Notes under the pieces: model-generated
Database searches by the model: none
What the model saw: only the letters and a program-made list of their open reading frames with translations
What the model was told of the DNA's origin: nothing
Position numbers and translations under genes: made by a program
Shown here: one piece after another, positions 1-8,612 of the stretch
Numbering within the stretch: position 1 is the stretch's first letter
How the letters are laid out: each line of letters starts with the position of its first letter
Assembly: GCF_900116615.1 (NCBI RefSeq)
Contig: NZ_FPBF01000002.1
Coordinates: 855,807 to 919,806, forward strand
Origin: Algoriphagus locisalis
GTDB lineage: Bacteria; Bacteroidota; Bacteroidia; Cytophagales; Cyclobacteriaceae
Direction of reading: 5' to 3'
DNA: 64,000 nucleotides

Positions 1-924
1 ATCGAAGGGGAATTTCTCAGTCGCCCCGATGTGATGTCTTCCATCAAAAAGAATCTGGGAATCCATGAGGAGCAACCCTTACTGGTCAAAGATCAGCGGG
101 CAAAAGGAATAGCTAAACTGATGATCAAGGTACGATCTGAATTTGCCCAAGACTTGACTCAAGAAATGCTTTTTGAATGGCATGAGCTGCTCATGGAAGG
201 CAATCGCTATGTCGGAACTGGTCAATGGCGAGTGGACTCTTCGCCTATGCAGGTGGTTTCAGGAGCTATCGGAAAAGAAATCGTGCATTTCGAAGCACCA
301 CCTTCGAAGCAGGTTCCTTCAGAAATGAATGCCTTTATTTTATGGTTTAACGAAACTGCTCCCGGCAATACAAAGGAGATAAACAATCCGTTGATCCGGT
401 CTGCGATCACGCATTTGTACTTTGAGTCGATCCACCCCTTTGAGGATGGAAATGGGCGAATCGGCCGTGCTTTGGCAGAAAAGGCCCTGCATCAGGGTCT
501 GGGTCATGCAACCTTGATCAGTCTTTCCAGTACAATTGAGGCGAATAAAAATGAGTATTACAACGCCTTAAAAAACGGACAAAGTGCTAACGAAATCTCA
601 GGTTGGCTGGATTATTTTGCCTATACAGTCCATCATGCACAGCTGAGCGCAGAGGAACTGATCAACTTCACACTTCAAAAAGTCAAGTTTTTTGATCGCT
701 ATAAGGAAGTATTGAATGAACGCCAAGTCAAAGTTATCAATCGCATGCTAGCTGAAGGCCCAACTGGTTTTGAAGGAGGGATGACTGCTAAGAAATATAT
801 TGCGATTACTAAAGCCTCGAAGGCGACAGCCACACGGGATTTACAGGCTTTGGTAGAATTAGGCGTCTTTTTGCCGCAAGGCGGAGGGCGAAGTGTGAGC
901 TATGAATTGGTAATTAATGGCTAA
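1..924 (+). CDS. Fic family protein, 5' end cut by the window
   Basis: The reading frame is open from base 1 and the first residues read IEGEFLSRPDVM, which matches the interior of a Fic protein, so the true start lies upstream. The catalytic Fic motif HPFEDGNGRIGR is intact in the middle of the visible part. Fic enzymes use the His of this loop to transfer AMP or another nucleotide-derived group to a hydroxyl of a target protein. The opening IEGE looks like the tail of the (S/T)xxxE(G/N) self-inhibitory helix, but its first residues are off the window. The last ~60 residues (ITKASKATATRDLQALVELG) look like a winged helix-turn-helix, as in many stand-alone Fic regulators. Target and partner are unknown. 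No antitoxin gene is seen downstream. Confidence 0.93.
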   Translation: MEGEFLSRPDVMSSIKKNLGIHEEQPLLVKDQRAKGIAKLMIKVRSEFAQDLTQEMLFEWHELLMEGNRYVGTGQWRVDSSPMQVVSGAIGKEIVHFEAPPSKQVPSEMNAFILWFNETAPGNTKEINNPLIRSAITHLYFESIHPFEDGNGRIGRALAEKALHQGLGHATLISLSSTIEANKNEYYNALKNGQSANEISGWLDYFAYTVHHAQLSAEELINFTLQKVKFFDRYKEVLNERQVKVINRMLAEGPTGFEGGMTAKKYIAITKASKATATRDLQALVELGVFLPQGGGRSVSYELVING

Positions 925-1068
925 GAGCAAGACACGGGTATCAAGATGCTAGAGCTAAATGGATTGTAAAATTGCAAAATTTGAAGACTGGAAAATTGGA
1001 ACAGTGACTTCGTCTATTGAAAGCTGGCATTTTTTACGATTCACCCTCCCAGAAAGGGGGATTTCTCC

Positions 1069-1076
1069 TATCTTTG
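1069..1076 (+). promoter_or_regulatory. putative promoter -7 element for ileS
   Basis: TATCTTTG fits the Bacteroidota -7 consensus TAnnTTTG. No clear TTG -33 box is seen at the usual distance. If used, the ileS mRNA would have a leader of about 170 bases containing the hairpin element at 1109-1208. Confidence 0.45.
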
Positions 1077-1108
1077 TGCCTGCTTTTGAGGAGGATGTTT
1101 CCTTGATC

Positions 1109-1208
1109 GCGTGAGGGATAGCAGCGGTATCGGCGAACCCCGATAGTTATCGGGGGAAGTCGATAAGAGCGGATAGCCCGACCCCGGCTTTTTCAGACGG
1201 GGGCACGC
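1109..1208. repeat. REP-like structured element in the ileS leader
   Basis: The element is bounded by complementary ends GCGTG (1109-1113) and CACGC (1204-1208). Inside lies a perfect 8-bp inverted repeat, CCCCGATA (1138-1145) and TATCGGGG (1148-1155). A second TATCGG at 1128-1133 can also pair with the CCGATA copy, giving two mutually exclusive hairpins. It is much richer in G and C than its surroundings. It resembles short intergenic repeats I associate with Bacteroidota genomes, but the copy number cannot be checked here. Confidence 0.5.
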
Positions 1209-1251
1209 CCAAAAATAAATTATCACCTACTTGCCCTTAAGAAAGGATACA

Positions 1252-4200
1252 GTGAAGACATATCAGGAATTTAAACAAGTGGATTATCCCGAAATCGGGG
1301 AATCTGTATTGAAGTACTGGAAAGAAAACCAGATTTTCGAGCAATCAGTAGCCAACCGTGACGGTGCGGAGACATTTACTTTTTTCGAAGGCCCGCCTTC
1401 TGCAAATGGTACGCCGGGAATTCACCACGTGATGGCGCGAGCGATCAAGGATGTTTTCTGCCGATACAAAACGCTTCAAGGCTTCCAAGTGAAGCGAAAA
1501 GGCGGTTGGGATACGCACGGCTTGCCTGTGGAATTGCAGGTGGAGAAGGAATTGGGTATTACTAAAGAAGATATCGGGAAGAAAATCTCCGTAGAAGAAT
1601 ACAACCAAAAATGTCGTGAGACGGTCATGCGATTCAAGGATCAGTGGGATGAGATGACCGAGAAAATAGGCTATTGGGTGGATCTGGATGATCCCTACAT
1701 CACTTTTGAGCCGAAATATATAGAGTCGGTTTGGAGCTTGCTAAAGAAGCTTTATGAGAAAGATCTGATCTACAAAGGCTATACGATTCAGCCATATTCT
1801 CCTGCGGCAGGAACAGGATTGAGTTCACACGAACTGAATCAGCCTGGAACTTATAAGGACGTAAAAGATACTTCCATCACTGCCCAGTTCAAATTGAAAG
1901 GCGAGGAAAATACCTACATCCTCGCTTGGACGACTACGCCTTGGACTTTGCCTGCCAACTCAGCTTTGGCTATCGGAGAGAACTTGGATTATGTGAAAGT
2001 GAAGACTTTCAACCCATATACTTTCGAAGCTTGTACGGTGATTTTGGCGAAAGCCAGAATGAATTCCTACCTGAATCCAAAGGCAGCTGAGCTGAAATCG
2101 GAGGATTACAACCGCGGCGACAAATTGATTCCATTCGAAGTAATCGAGGAATTCAAAGGAAAAGACATGTTGGGTTGGGAATACGAGCAATTGTTCCCGA
2201 TAGCTGGTTTGGCGCTTGCACACCCAGCTTTCACGGTCGTTTCTGGTGACTATGTGACTACCGAAGATGGTACGGGCATAGTCCATCTTGCGAAAGCATT
2301 TGGTGCGGATGACTTTAGAACTTTGGCACAAAATAATGTGCCTGGTGTCTTCGTGAAGGATGAGCAAGGAAAGGATCTTCCGATTGTGGATAAGCGAGGA
2401 AAGTTTATCACTATGGTAGGTGAATACCTGCTGGAAAAAGTAGCTGAACATGGCATAACTGCGCATAAAGAATATGGTGCGGATGATTTCTATGTGAAAA
2501 ACTACACCGAGGATGATGAGAACGCGGCGGACTTTAAGAGCACCGACGTGATCATTTCTATCATCTTGAAAAATGAAAATAAGGCCTTCAAGGTCGAGAA
2601 ATACGAGCACAGTTATCCACACTGCTGGAGAACTGACAAGCCTGTGCTTTACTATCCAATGGACAGTTGGTTTATCAAAACCACAGCTTACAAGGATCGA
2701 TTAGTGGAGTTGAATAAGACTATCAACTGGAAGCCTGAGGCTACCGGGACGGGTCGTTTTGGCAACTGGCTGGAAAATCTTGTGGATTGGAATTTGAGTA
2801 GATCCCGATTCTGGGGCACTCCGCTTCCTATCTGGAGAACTGAGGATGGTAAAGAAGAGCGCTGTATAGGATCTATCGCTGAGCTTGAACAGGCGATTGA
2901 GGAATCTATCGCAAAAGGATTCATGGAGAAGTCACCTTATGAAGGCAAGGAATTAGATCTGCACCGTCCGTATGTGGATGATGTGATTTTGGTTTCTGCT
3001 TCTGGAGAAAAAATGGTACGTGAATCAGATTTGATCGATGTTTGGTTTGATTCTGGAGCCATGCCGTATGCGCAATGGCATTATCCATTTGAAAACGAGG
3101 ATATTTTCAACGCCAACTATCCGGCAGATTACATAGCGGAAGGTGTGGATCAGACTCGCGGTTGGTTCTTCACACTACATGCGATTGCGGTGATGTTATT
3201 TGATAGCGTGGCTTTCAAAAACGTGATTGCAAATGGATTGGTGCTGGATAAAAACGGTAACAAAATGTCCAAGCGATTGGGCAATGCAGTGGATCCTTTC
3301 AAAACATTGAAAGAATACGGCCCAGATGCTGTCCGCTGGTACATGCTAAGCAATGCCAATCCTTGGGATAATTTGAAATTCAATCTGGATGGGGTAACTG
3401 AGGTGCAGCGTAGATTCTTTGGCACACTTCAGAACACCTATAATTTTTTCGCGCTTTATGCAAATCTGGATGCTTTTGTCTATGACAAATCCAAAGCTAT
3501 TCCAGTTTCAGATCGTGCTGAATTAGATCAGTGGATCGTTTCCAAACTTCAGTCTTTGATCACTGAAGTGGAAGAAGCGATGGACAATTACGATGCGACC
3601 AAAGCAACCCGCGCGATCATGAGTTTCACAGTGGATCAGCTATCCAATTGGTACGTGCGACTGGCAAGAAAGAGATTCTGGAGAGGTGAAATGAATGCGG
3701 ATAAACAGGCGGCATACGAAACGCTCTACGAATCTCTGCTTACACTTTCTCAGTTGATGTCTTCCTTCGCTCCATTCTATGCAGATTGGTTGTACCAAAA
3801 CTTGACTGAATCCGGAGTCGAGGCTAAATCTTCCGTGCATTTGACGGATTGGGTGGATGCCGATTCAGCTTTGATCAACAAAGATCTTGAAGAAAGCATG
3901 GAGTTGGCTCAGACAATTTCCTCTTTGGTTCACTCACTGCGAAAGAAAGAGAAAATGAAAGTGCGTCAGCCTTTGCAACGTATCCTAATTCCAATCTTGA
4001 AAGAAAAAACAAAAGCTCAGATCGAGCATTTGGCAGAATTGATCAAGTCAGAGGTGAACATCAAGGACATTGAATTCATTGACGATGCTTCCGGAATTTT
4101 GGTGAAAAATGTGAAGCCAAATCTTCCCGTTCTAGGAAAGAAACTAGGACCGAAAATGCGTTTTGTCGTAGTAGCAATAAATAAATGGGAGCAAGCCGAA

Positions 4201-4626
4201 ATCGCTGAAATTGAACGCGAGGGTAAAATCTCTGTAGATGTAGAAGGCGAAAGCCTGGAGTTGCTTTTGGAAGAAGTATTGATCACTTCTCAGGATATTC
4301 CTGGTTGGTCTGTAGCTTCTGATCAGGGAGTAACGGTCGCACTTGATGTGACGCTTTCTGACGAATTGAAGCAAGAAGGTGTGGCACGTGATCTTGTAAA
4401 CCGTATCCAGAATCTACGTAAGGATATGGGCCTTGAGGTTCAGGACAAGATTAACATCAAGATCGCTGATGATAATGAGTTGGTGAAAAATGCACTAGGG
4501 TCTTTCGGAGAATACATCCAAACCGAAGTACAAGCGCTGAACCTGGAGCTTTCTCCTGCGTTGGATGGAGCTACGGTACTTGATATGGATGATTTTGAAC
4601 TAGCTGTTTTGGTAGAAAAAGCCTAA
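1252..4626 (+). CDS. ileS: isoleucyl-tRNA synthetase
   Basis: Charges tRNA-Ile with isoleucine in the cytoplasm. The class I catalytic signature appears as GIHH at residues 56-59 (within ANGTPGIHHVM) instead of the usual HxGH, and the second signature is KMSKR at 671-675. The editing (CP1) domain begins near TTTPWTLPANSA. With about 1124 residues it is the long form found in Bacteroidota and resembling eukaryotic and IleRS2 enzymes. I chose GTG 1252 because AAGAAAGGA lies 3 bases before it and family members begin MKxYxEYK. A TTG at 1231 would add seven residues. lspA follows after 16 bases, so the two are probably cotranscribed. Confidence 0.97.
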   Translation: MKTYQEFKQVDYPEIGESVLKYWKENQIFEQSVANRDGAETFTFFEGPPSANGTPGIHHVMARAIKDVFCRYKTLQGFQVKRKGGWDTHGLPVELQVEKELGITKEDIGKKISVEEYNQKCRETVMRFKDQWDEMTEKIGYWVDLDDPYITFEPKYIESVWSLLKKLYEKDLIYKGYTIQPYSPAAGTGLSSHELNQPGTYKDVKDTSITAQFKLKGEENTYILAWTTTPWTLPANSALAIGENLDYVKVKTFNPYTFEACTVILAKARMNSYLNPKAAELKSEDYNRGDKLIPFEVIEEFKGKDMLGWEYEQLFPIAGLALAHPAFTVVSGDYVTTEDGTGIVHLAKAFGADDFRTLAQNNVPGVFVKDEQGKDLPIVDKRGKFITMVGEYLLEKVAEHGITAHKEYGADDFYVKNYTEDDENAADFKSTDVIISIILKNENKAFKVEKYEHSYPHCWRTDKPVLYYPMDSWFIKTTAYKDRLVELNKTINWKPEATGTGRFGNWLENLVDWNLSRSRFWGTPLPIWRTEDGKEERCIGSIAELEQAIEESIAKGFMEKSPYEGKELDLHRPYVDDVILVSASGEKMVRESDLIDVWFDSGAMPYAQWHYPFENEDIFNANYPADYIAEGVDQTRGWFFTLHAIAVMLFDSVAFKNVIANGLVLDKNGNKMSKRLGNAVDPFKTLKEYGPDAVRWYMLSNANPWDNLKFNLDGVTEVQRRFFGTLQNTYNFFALYANLDAFVYDKSKAIPVSDRAELDQWIVSKLQSLITEVEEAMDNYDATKATRAIMSFTVDQLSNWYVRLARKRFWRGEMNADKQAAYETLYESLLTLSQLMSSFAPFYADWLYQNLTESGVEAKSSVHLTDWVDADSALINKDLEESMELAQTISSLVHSLRKKEKMKVRQPLQRILIPILKEKTKAQIEHLAELIKSEVNIKDIEFIDDASGILVKNVKPNLPVLGKKLGPKMRFVVVAINKWEQAEIAEIEREGKISVDVEGESLELLLEEVLITSQDIPGWSVASDQGVTVALDVTLSDELKQEGVARDLVNRIQNLRKDMGLEVQDKINIKIADDNELVKNALGSFGEYIQTEVQALNLELSPALDGATVLDMDDFELAVLVEKA

Positions 4627-4642
4627 TAGCAAAACGTATATA

Positions 4643-5275
4643 ATGAATAAATACCTGAAATACTTTGGCATTGCTTTATTGGTAATCCTGATAGATCAAG
4701 CGGTAAAAATGCTGGTTCACTTCCAGATGGATTTTGGCTCACCAGGGCAGATTCCGATTTTCGGAGATTGGTTTAAGCTGCACTACACCACCAATCCGGG
4801 CATGGCATTCGGTATGGAGTTGGGATCTGACTATGGCAAATTACTTTTGACTTCGTTCAGACTAGTAGCGATGTGTGGGATAGGTTATTATCTATATCAT
4901 ATCATTGAGAAAAAACAGCCGAGCTTATATATAGTATGTATAGCGATGATCTTAGGTGGAGCTATTGGCAATTTAGTGGATTCTGTATTTTACGGAGTGT
5001 GGTTAAATAATGCGCCTTACAATGCTTCAACACCTTGGTTCCACGGACAGGTAGTGGATATGTTCTATTTTGACATTTGGGAAGGTTATTTACCTGAATG
5101 GCTTCCAGTTTGGGGCGGTTCCTATACTGCGCTTTGGCCAATTTTCAATGTAGCAGATGCTGCAATATTTGTGGGTGTAGCTATGATTTTAATCTTTCAA
5201 GGAAGGTTTTTCCCTGAAAAAGACGAAACTTCTACCACCATAAAAGACGAAGAAGTAGATCAGGTTTCTGAGTAA
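4643..5275 (+). CDS. lspA: lipoprotein signal peptidase (signal peptidase II)
   Basis: Inner-membrane aspartyl protease that cleaves prolipoprotein signal peptides before the lipidated Cys. It has several hydrophobic segments and both catalytic regions: GGAIGNLVD (Asp113) and FNVADAAIF (Asp172). The stretch between them, about 58 residues, is longer than in E. coli LspA, as I recall for Bacteroidota enzymes. The C-terminus is an acidic cytoplasmic tail. The gene sits 16 bases after ileS, a classic ileS-lspA pairing, and is followed by a strong terminator. Many lipoproteins in this window (SusD, sulfatase, DUF4270, DUF3365) would be its substrates. Confidence 0.96.
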   Translation: MNKYLKYFGIALLVILIDQAVKMLVHFQMDFGSPGQIPIFGDWFKLHYTTNPGMAFGMELGSDYGKLLLTSFRLVAMCGIGYYLYHIIEKKQPSLYIVCIAMILGGAIGNLVDSVFYGVWLNNAPYNASTPWFHGQVVDMFYFDIWEGYLPEWLPVWGGSYTALWPIFNVADAAIFVGVAMILIFQGRFFPEKDETSTTIKDEEVDQVSE

Positions 5276-5295
5276 AAACTCATCGCTTTTAATAA

Positions 5296-5336
5296 AAAAT
5301 CCTTCAAGATCATTTTTGGTGATTTTGAAGGATTTT
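5296..5336 (+). terminator. terminator of ileS-lspA
   Basis: Inverted repeat AAAATCCTTCAA (5296-5307) with TTGAAGGATTTT (5325-5336), 21 bases after the lspA stop. The T run at the 3' end of the stem supports intrinsic termination. Confidence 0.8.
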
Positions 5337-5492
5337 CATGTTTTCAGCCAGATAATTGCCATAAATCAAGTATTTGAGCTGTATTTTTTGTAATTTTCAA
5401 CTTGCTTTCCCCTTTTTTGGGAACATTAACCCTGACTTGACTTCTTTTGCTTAACCCCGATTATATAGAAGTTATGTCCTTTCGACAATAAT

Positions 5493-8432
5493 ATGATAGT
5501 AGATGCTGATAAGCCCTTTCAGATAGTTTATTCTATTTACAGCCACGAGTCTTTAGGACTTCTTCTCGAATCTTTTGTAGTTCAAATAGATCCTCAAGGC
5601 AGGCTTTCTTTAGCGTACCAAAATATTAGCTCCGCAAATGCGAGTGAATTTGATGCTGGATTGGATAAGACCGATTATGAGTTGATAAAAATCATGGATT
5701 CTATGAATCCTGAAGTGGTAGTGAAGCCTTTTATCAAGCGCGGTAACATCAGACCTAAGCAATACCTGGAGAAGATTTTTGATCCTAAAACGGAAGATAA
5801 AAAGACGCAGGACTTAATCGAGGAAGTCATTGAGAAAAAGCGTTCGAAAATAATGCCCTTGCTAATCGGAAAGCGACTTTTCGAAATGGGAAGTGACGGA
5901 AACCCTGTGTGGAAAGAAATTATTGTCAATGCCGAGCGTGCAAGTGTATTATTTCATTTTCACAAAAATGCTGAAAACACACACTATTGGCCTACTATAA
6001 AATACAAAGGAGAAAAACTAGACTGGCAATACAAAAACGGCTATTTCATCAGTAATGAGCCAGGATGGCTTGTTGTAAATGGTCAACTTTTTCACTTTGA
6101 AAAAGGAATTGATGGCAAGAAACTCAAGGCTTTTCTGAATAAAAAGTTTATTGTCATCGATAAGCGAATTGAGCCTAGCTACTACAAAGGTTTTATGGCG
6201 AATTTGATTTCCCAGTTTGATGTAGAATCTGTTGGGTTTGATATCAATATTGAGCGTGGCACTCCTGAAGTATTTATTAATATTTCTGATCTCCCTGGAG
6301 GAGGCGGAAAGAATCTCTTTGGGGAAGATGGGGAGAAATTAGAAGAAGATAAAATCGTTTTTGAGCTTAGATTCAAATATGGAAATATTGATTTCCCGGT
6401 GCAGACGCCAAGTTCGGAATTACACGGCGCATCCGTGAGACTGGAAGCAGGTGATGATAGTTATACATTTTATAAGACTATTCGAAGTACGCAAAAAGAA
6501 AAGGCCTACATAAAGTTACTACGGGACAAAGGCCTGGAATTTAAGATGGGTAAGGATGCGTTGCCCAAAACTGAAGCTTTTGAGTGGATTGGCGAAAACG
6601 AGGATTTTCTGGATATAGAGAAAATAAAAATTCTACAAAAACCCAATCCAAAAGGCAAAGTCTATAACATCGGCAAAGCACAGATATCGATTGAAGTCAA
6701 TGAGAATATTGACTGGTTTGATGTGAAAGCACTTATCAAATTCGGTATTTACCTCGTCCCTTTTGCGAAGCTGAGAAAGCTTTTGCTTCAAGGCAAAGCT
6801 GAATTCGAGTTACCAAACGGTGAAATTGCGGTGATTCCGGCATCTTGGTTTGTAAATTACTCCGAGCTGTTCAACTTCATGGAAGACCGTGGTGATGAAA
6901 ACTCCATGGTTTTGCGCAAGCATCACTTAGCTCTAGCCAGAGAGATGGAAATCGGAAATCTGGTACAGGTCACGTTGAGCAGAAAGCTGGAAAGGCTGAG
7001 AGATTTTGAATCTATCGAGGAGTATGAGTTGCCTGCAAACTTTGAAGGAACACTCCGACCATATCAGCATGCAGGATACAATTGGCTTCGATTCTTAAAT
7101 GAATTTAAGTTCGGAGGATGTCTGGCAGATGATATGGGTCTGGGTAAAACCGTCCAAACACTTGCCTTGCTCGCACATGAAATGGAGGCAAATCCTGGTT
7201 TGACTTCGTTATTGGTAATGCCAACATCCCTGATTTACAACTGGGAACTGGAGGCGAGGAAATTTACCCCTGATTTGAAAATTCTGGTTTACTCCGGGAC
7301 TCAGCGTATCAAAGACCCATGGAGATTCGGCGACTACGATCTGGTTTTAACTTCTTACGGAATCACCCGACTGGATATTGAAGTGCTGAAGGATTTCTAT
7401 TTCAATTACATCATTTTGGATGAATCCCAAGCAATCAAAAATCCAGGAAGTAACATAGCCGGAGCAGTAAACCAGCTGAAAAGTAAGCAAAAGCTAATCT
7501 TGACAGGTACTCCTGTAGAGAACAGTACCATGGATCTCTGGTCCCAGATGAACTTCATCAATCCGGGACTGCTAGGCAATCAGAATTCTTTCAAAACACA
7601 ATTTTTACAACCTATAGAAAAACAAGGAGACCTGGATAAGTCGGCGAAGCTTCATGCGATGATCAAGCCATTTATCCTAAGGAGATTGAAATCGCAGGTA
7701 GCGACAGACTTGCCTGAAAAGATCACCAATGTGAAATACTCGGATATGACGGCCGCGCAAGAGGAGGTTTACGAAGAGGTGAAAAGCTACTATCGTGAGA
7801 AGATTATCTCGGATATACAGAGCACCGGAAGAAATAACCAACAGTTCACCTTGCTTCGTGGTTTGACCCAACTTCGCCAGATCGCCAATCACCCAAAACT
7901 GGTCAGAGATGACTACGAAGGTGAGTCTGGTAAGCTGGAAGATGTGACTTACATGCTTCAGTCCACTATTTCGGAAGGCCATAAAGTCCTTGTATTTAGT
8001 CAATTCGTAAGACATTTAGCTATTGTAAAAGAATATTTGGAAGAGCAGGGAATTCCTTATGCATACCTGGATGGTACTACAAAAGACCGTCAGGCGCAGG
8101 TGGAGAAATTCCAGGAAAATGATGATATCAAAGTTTTCTTGATTTCCTTAAAAGCTGGTGGAGTAGGTTTGAACCTGACGAAAGCAGAATATGTATTCTT
8201 GCTAGATCCTTGGTGGAATCCTGCGGTGGAAGCCCAGGCAATTGACAGAGCGCATAGAATCGGACAGGAAAACAAGGTGATCATCTACAAATTCATCACC
8301 AGGGGATCTGTGGAAGAAAAAATCATGGCACTTCAGGATCGTAAGCTGGCACTTGCTGGCGAGCTGATAAATACGGAAGAAAGCTTCATGAAGAGTTTGG
8401 GCCAAGAGGATATCGCCGCATTACTGGAGTAA
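5493..8432 (+). CDS. SNF2-family DEAD/DEAH helicase
   Basis: ATP-driven DNA translocase of the SNF2/RapA type. The first ~500 residues are a large N-terminal region with no motif I recognise. The SNF2 N-terminal ATPase has Walker A DDMGLGKTVQT near residue 545 and motif II as DESQ near 643. The helicase C domain (about 830-940) has the hallmark LKAGGVGLNL and IDRAHRIGQ. Length (979) is typical of bacterial SNF2 proteins. It stands alone, with terminators before and after. The cellular role (transcription recycling or nucleoid remodelling) cannot be read from the sequence. The ATG at 5493 is the first start in the frame. Confidence 0.94.
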   Translation: MIVDADKPFQIVYSIYSHESLGLLLESFVVQIDPQGRLSLAYQNISSANASEFDAGLDKTDYELIKIMDSMNPEVVVKPFIKRGNIRPKQYLEKIFDPKTEDKKTQDLIEEVIEKKRSKIMPLLIGKRLFEMGSDGNPVWKEIIVNAERASVLFHFHKNAENTHYWPTIKYKGEKLDWQYKNGYFISNEPGWLVVNGQLFHFEKGIDGKKLKAFLNKKFIVIDKRIEPSYYKGFMANLISQFDVESVGFDINIERGTPEVFINISDLPGGGGKNLFGEDGEKLEEDKIVFELRFKYGNIDFPVQTPSSELHGASVRLEAGDDSYTFYKTIRSTQKEKAYIKLLRDKGLEFKMGKDALPKTEAFEWIGENEDFLDIEKIKILQKPNPKGKVYNIGKAQISIEVNENIDWFDVKALIKFGIYLVPFAKLRKLLLQGKAEFELPNGEIAVIPASWFVNYSELFNFMEDRGDENSMVLRKHHLALAREMEIGNLVQVTLSRKLERLRDFESIEEYELPANFEGTLRPYQHAGYNWLRFLNEFKFGGCLADDMGLGKTVQTLALLAHEMEANPGLTSLLVMPTSLIYNWELEARKFTPDLKILVYSGTQRIKDPWRFGDYDLVLTSYGITRLDIEVLKDFYFNYIILDESQAIKNPGSNIAGAVNQLKSKQKLILTGTPVENSTMDLWSQMNFINPGLLGNQNSFKTQFLQPIEKQGDLDKSAKLHAMIKPFILRRLKSQVATDLPEKITNVKYSDMTAAQEEVYEEVKSYYREKIISDIQSTGRNNQQFTLLRGLTQLRQIANHPKLVRDDYEGESGKLEDVTYMLQSTISEGHKVLVFSQFVRHLAIVKEYLEEQGIPYAYLDGTTKDRQAQVEKFQENDDIKVFLISLKAGGVGLNLTKAEYVFLLDPWWNPAVEAQAIDRAHRIGQENKVIIYKFITRGSVEEKIMALQDRKLALAGELINTEESFMKSLGQEDIAALLE

Positions 8433-8450
8433 AAAATTCAGATTCATACG

Positions 8451-8484
8451 AAAAGGGCAGAACCATAAATTCTGCCCTTTTTTT
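8451..8484 (+). terminator. terminator of the SNF2 helicase gene
   Basis: Twelve-bp stem AAAAGGGCAGAA (8451-8462) and TTCTGCCCTTTT (8470-8481) with a 7-base loop and a following T run. A textbook intrinsic terminator. Confidence 0.9.
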
Positions 8485-8612
8485 ATTGGATTGATAGTCA
8501 ACCGCATAGAGAAAGGTCATATTTAATTAACCATAAATTCTCATTGAAACTTTGTCAATAGCCCAAATATTTTTCTAAATTAAATCACATAGTACCACTA
8601 CACTACCTGCGC

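Larger units (their letters stand above)
925..1251. other. intergenic region between Fic gene and ileS
   Basis: About 330 bases without a convincing gene. It holds a short G/C hairpin (CCCTCCC, AGAAA loop, GGGGG run, about 1043-1060), a TATCTTTG promoter-like element (1069-1076) and a structured repeat-like element (1109-1208). A Shine-Dalgarno-like AAGAAAGGA at 1240-1248 sits just before the GTG at 1252. Confidence 0.6.

Noticed and set aside
1231..1251. Upstream TTG start for ileS
   Set aside because: Adds seven residues not seen in the family; a Shine-Dalgarno-like AAGAAAGGA sits before the GTG at 1252.
1960..2622. Long antisense frame inside ileS (220 residues)
   Set aside because: Antisense to a conserved gene with no domain or start signals; a by-product of ileS codon usage.
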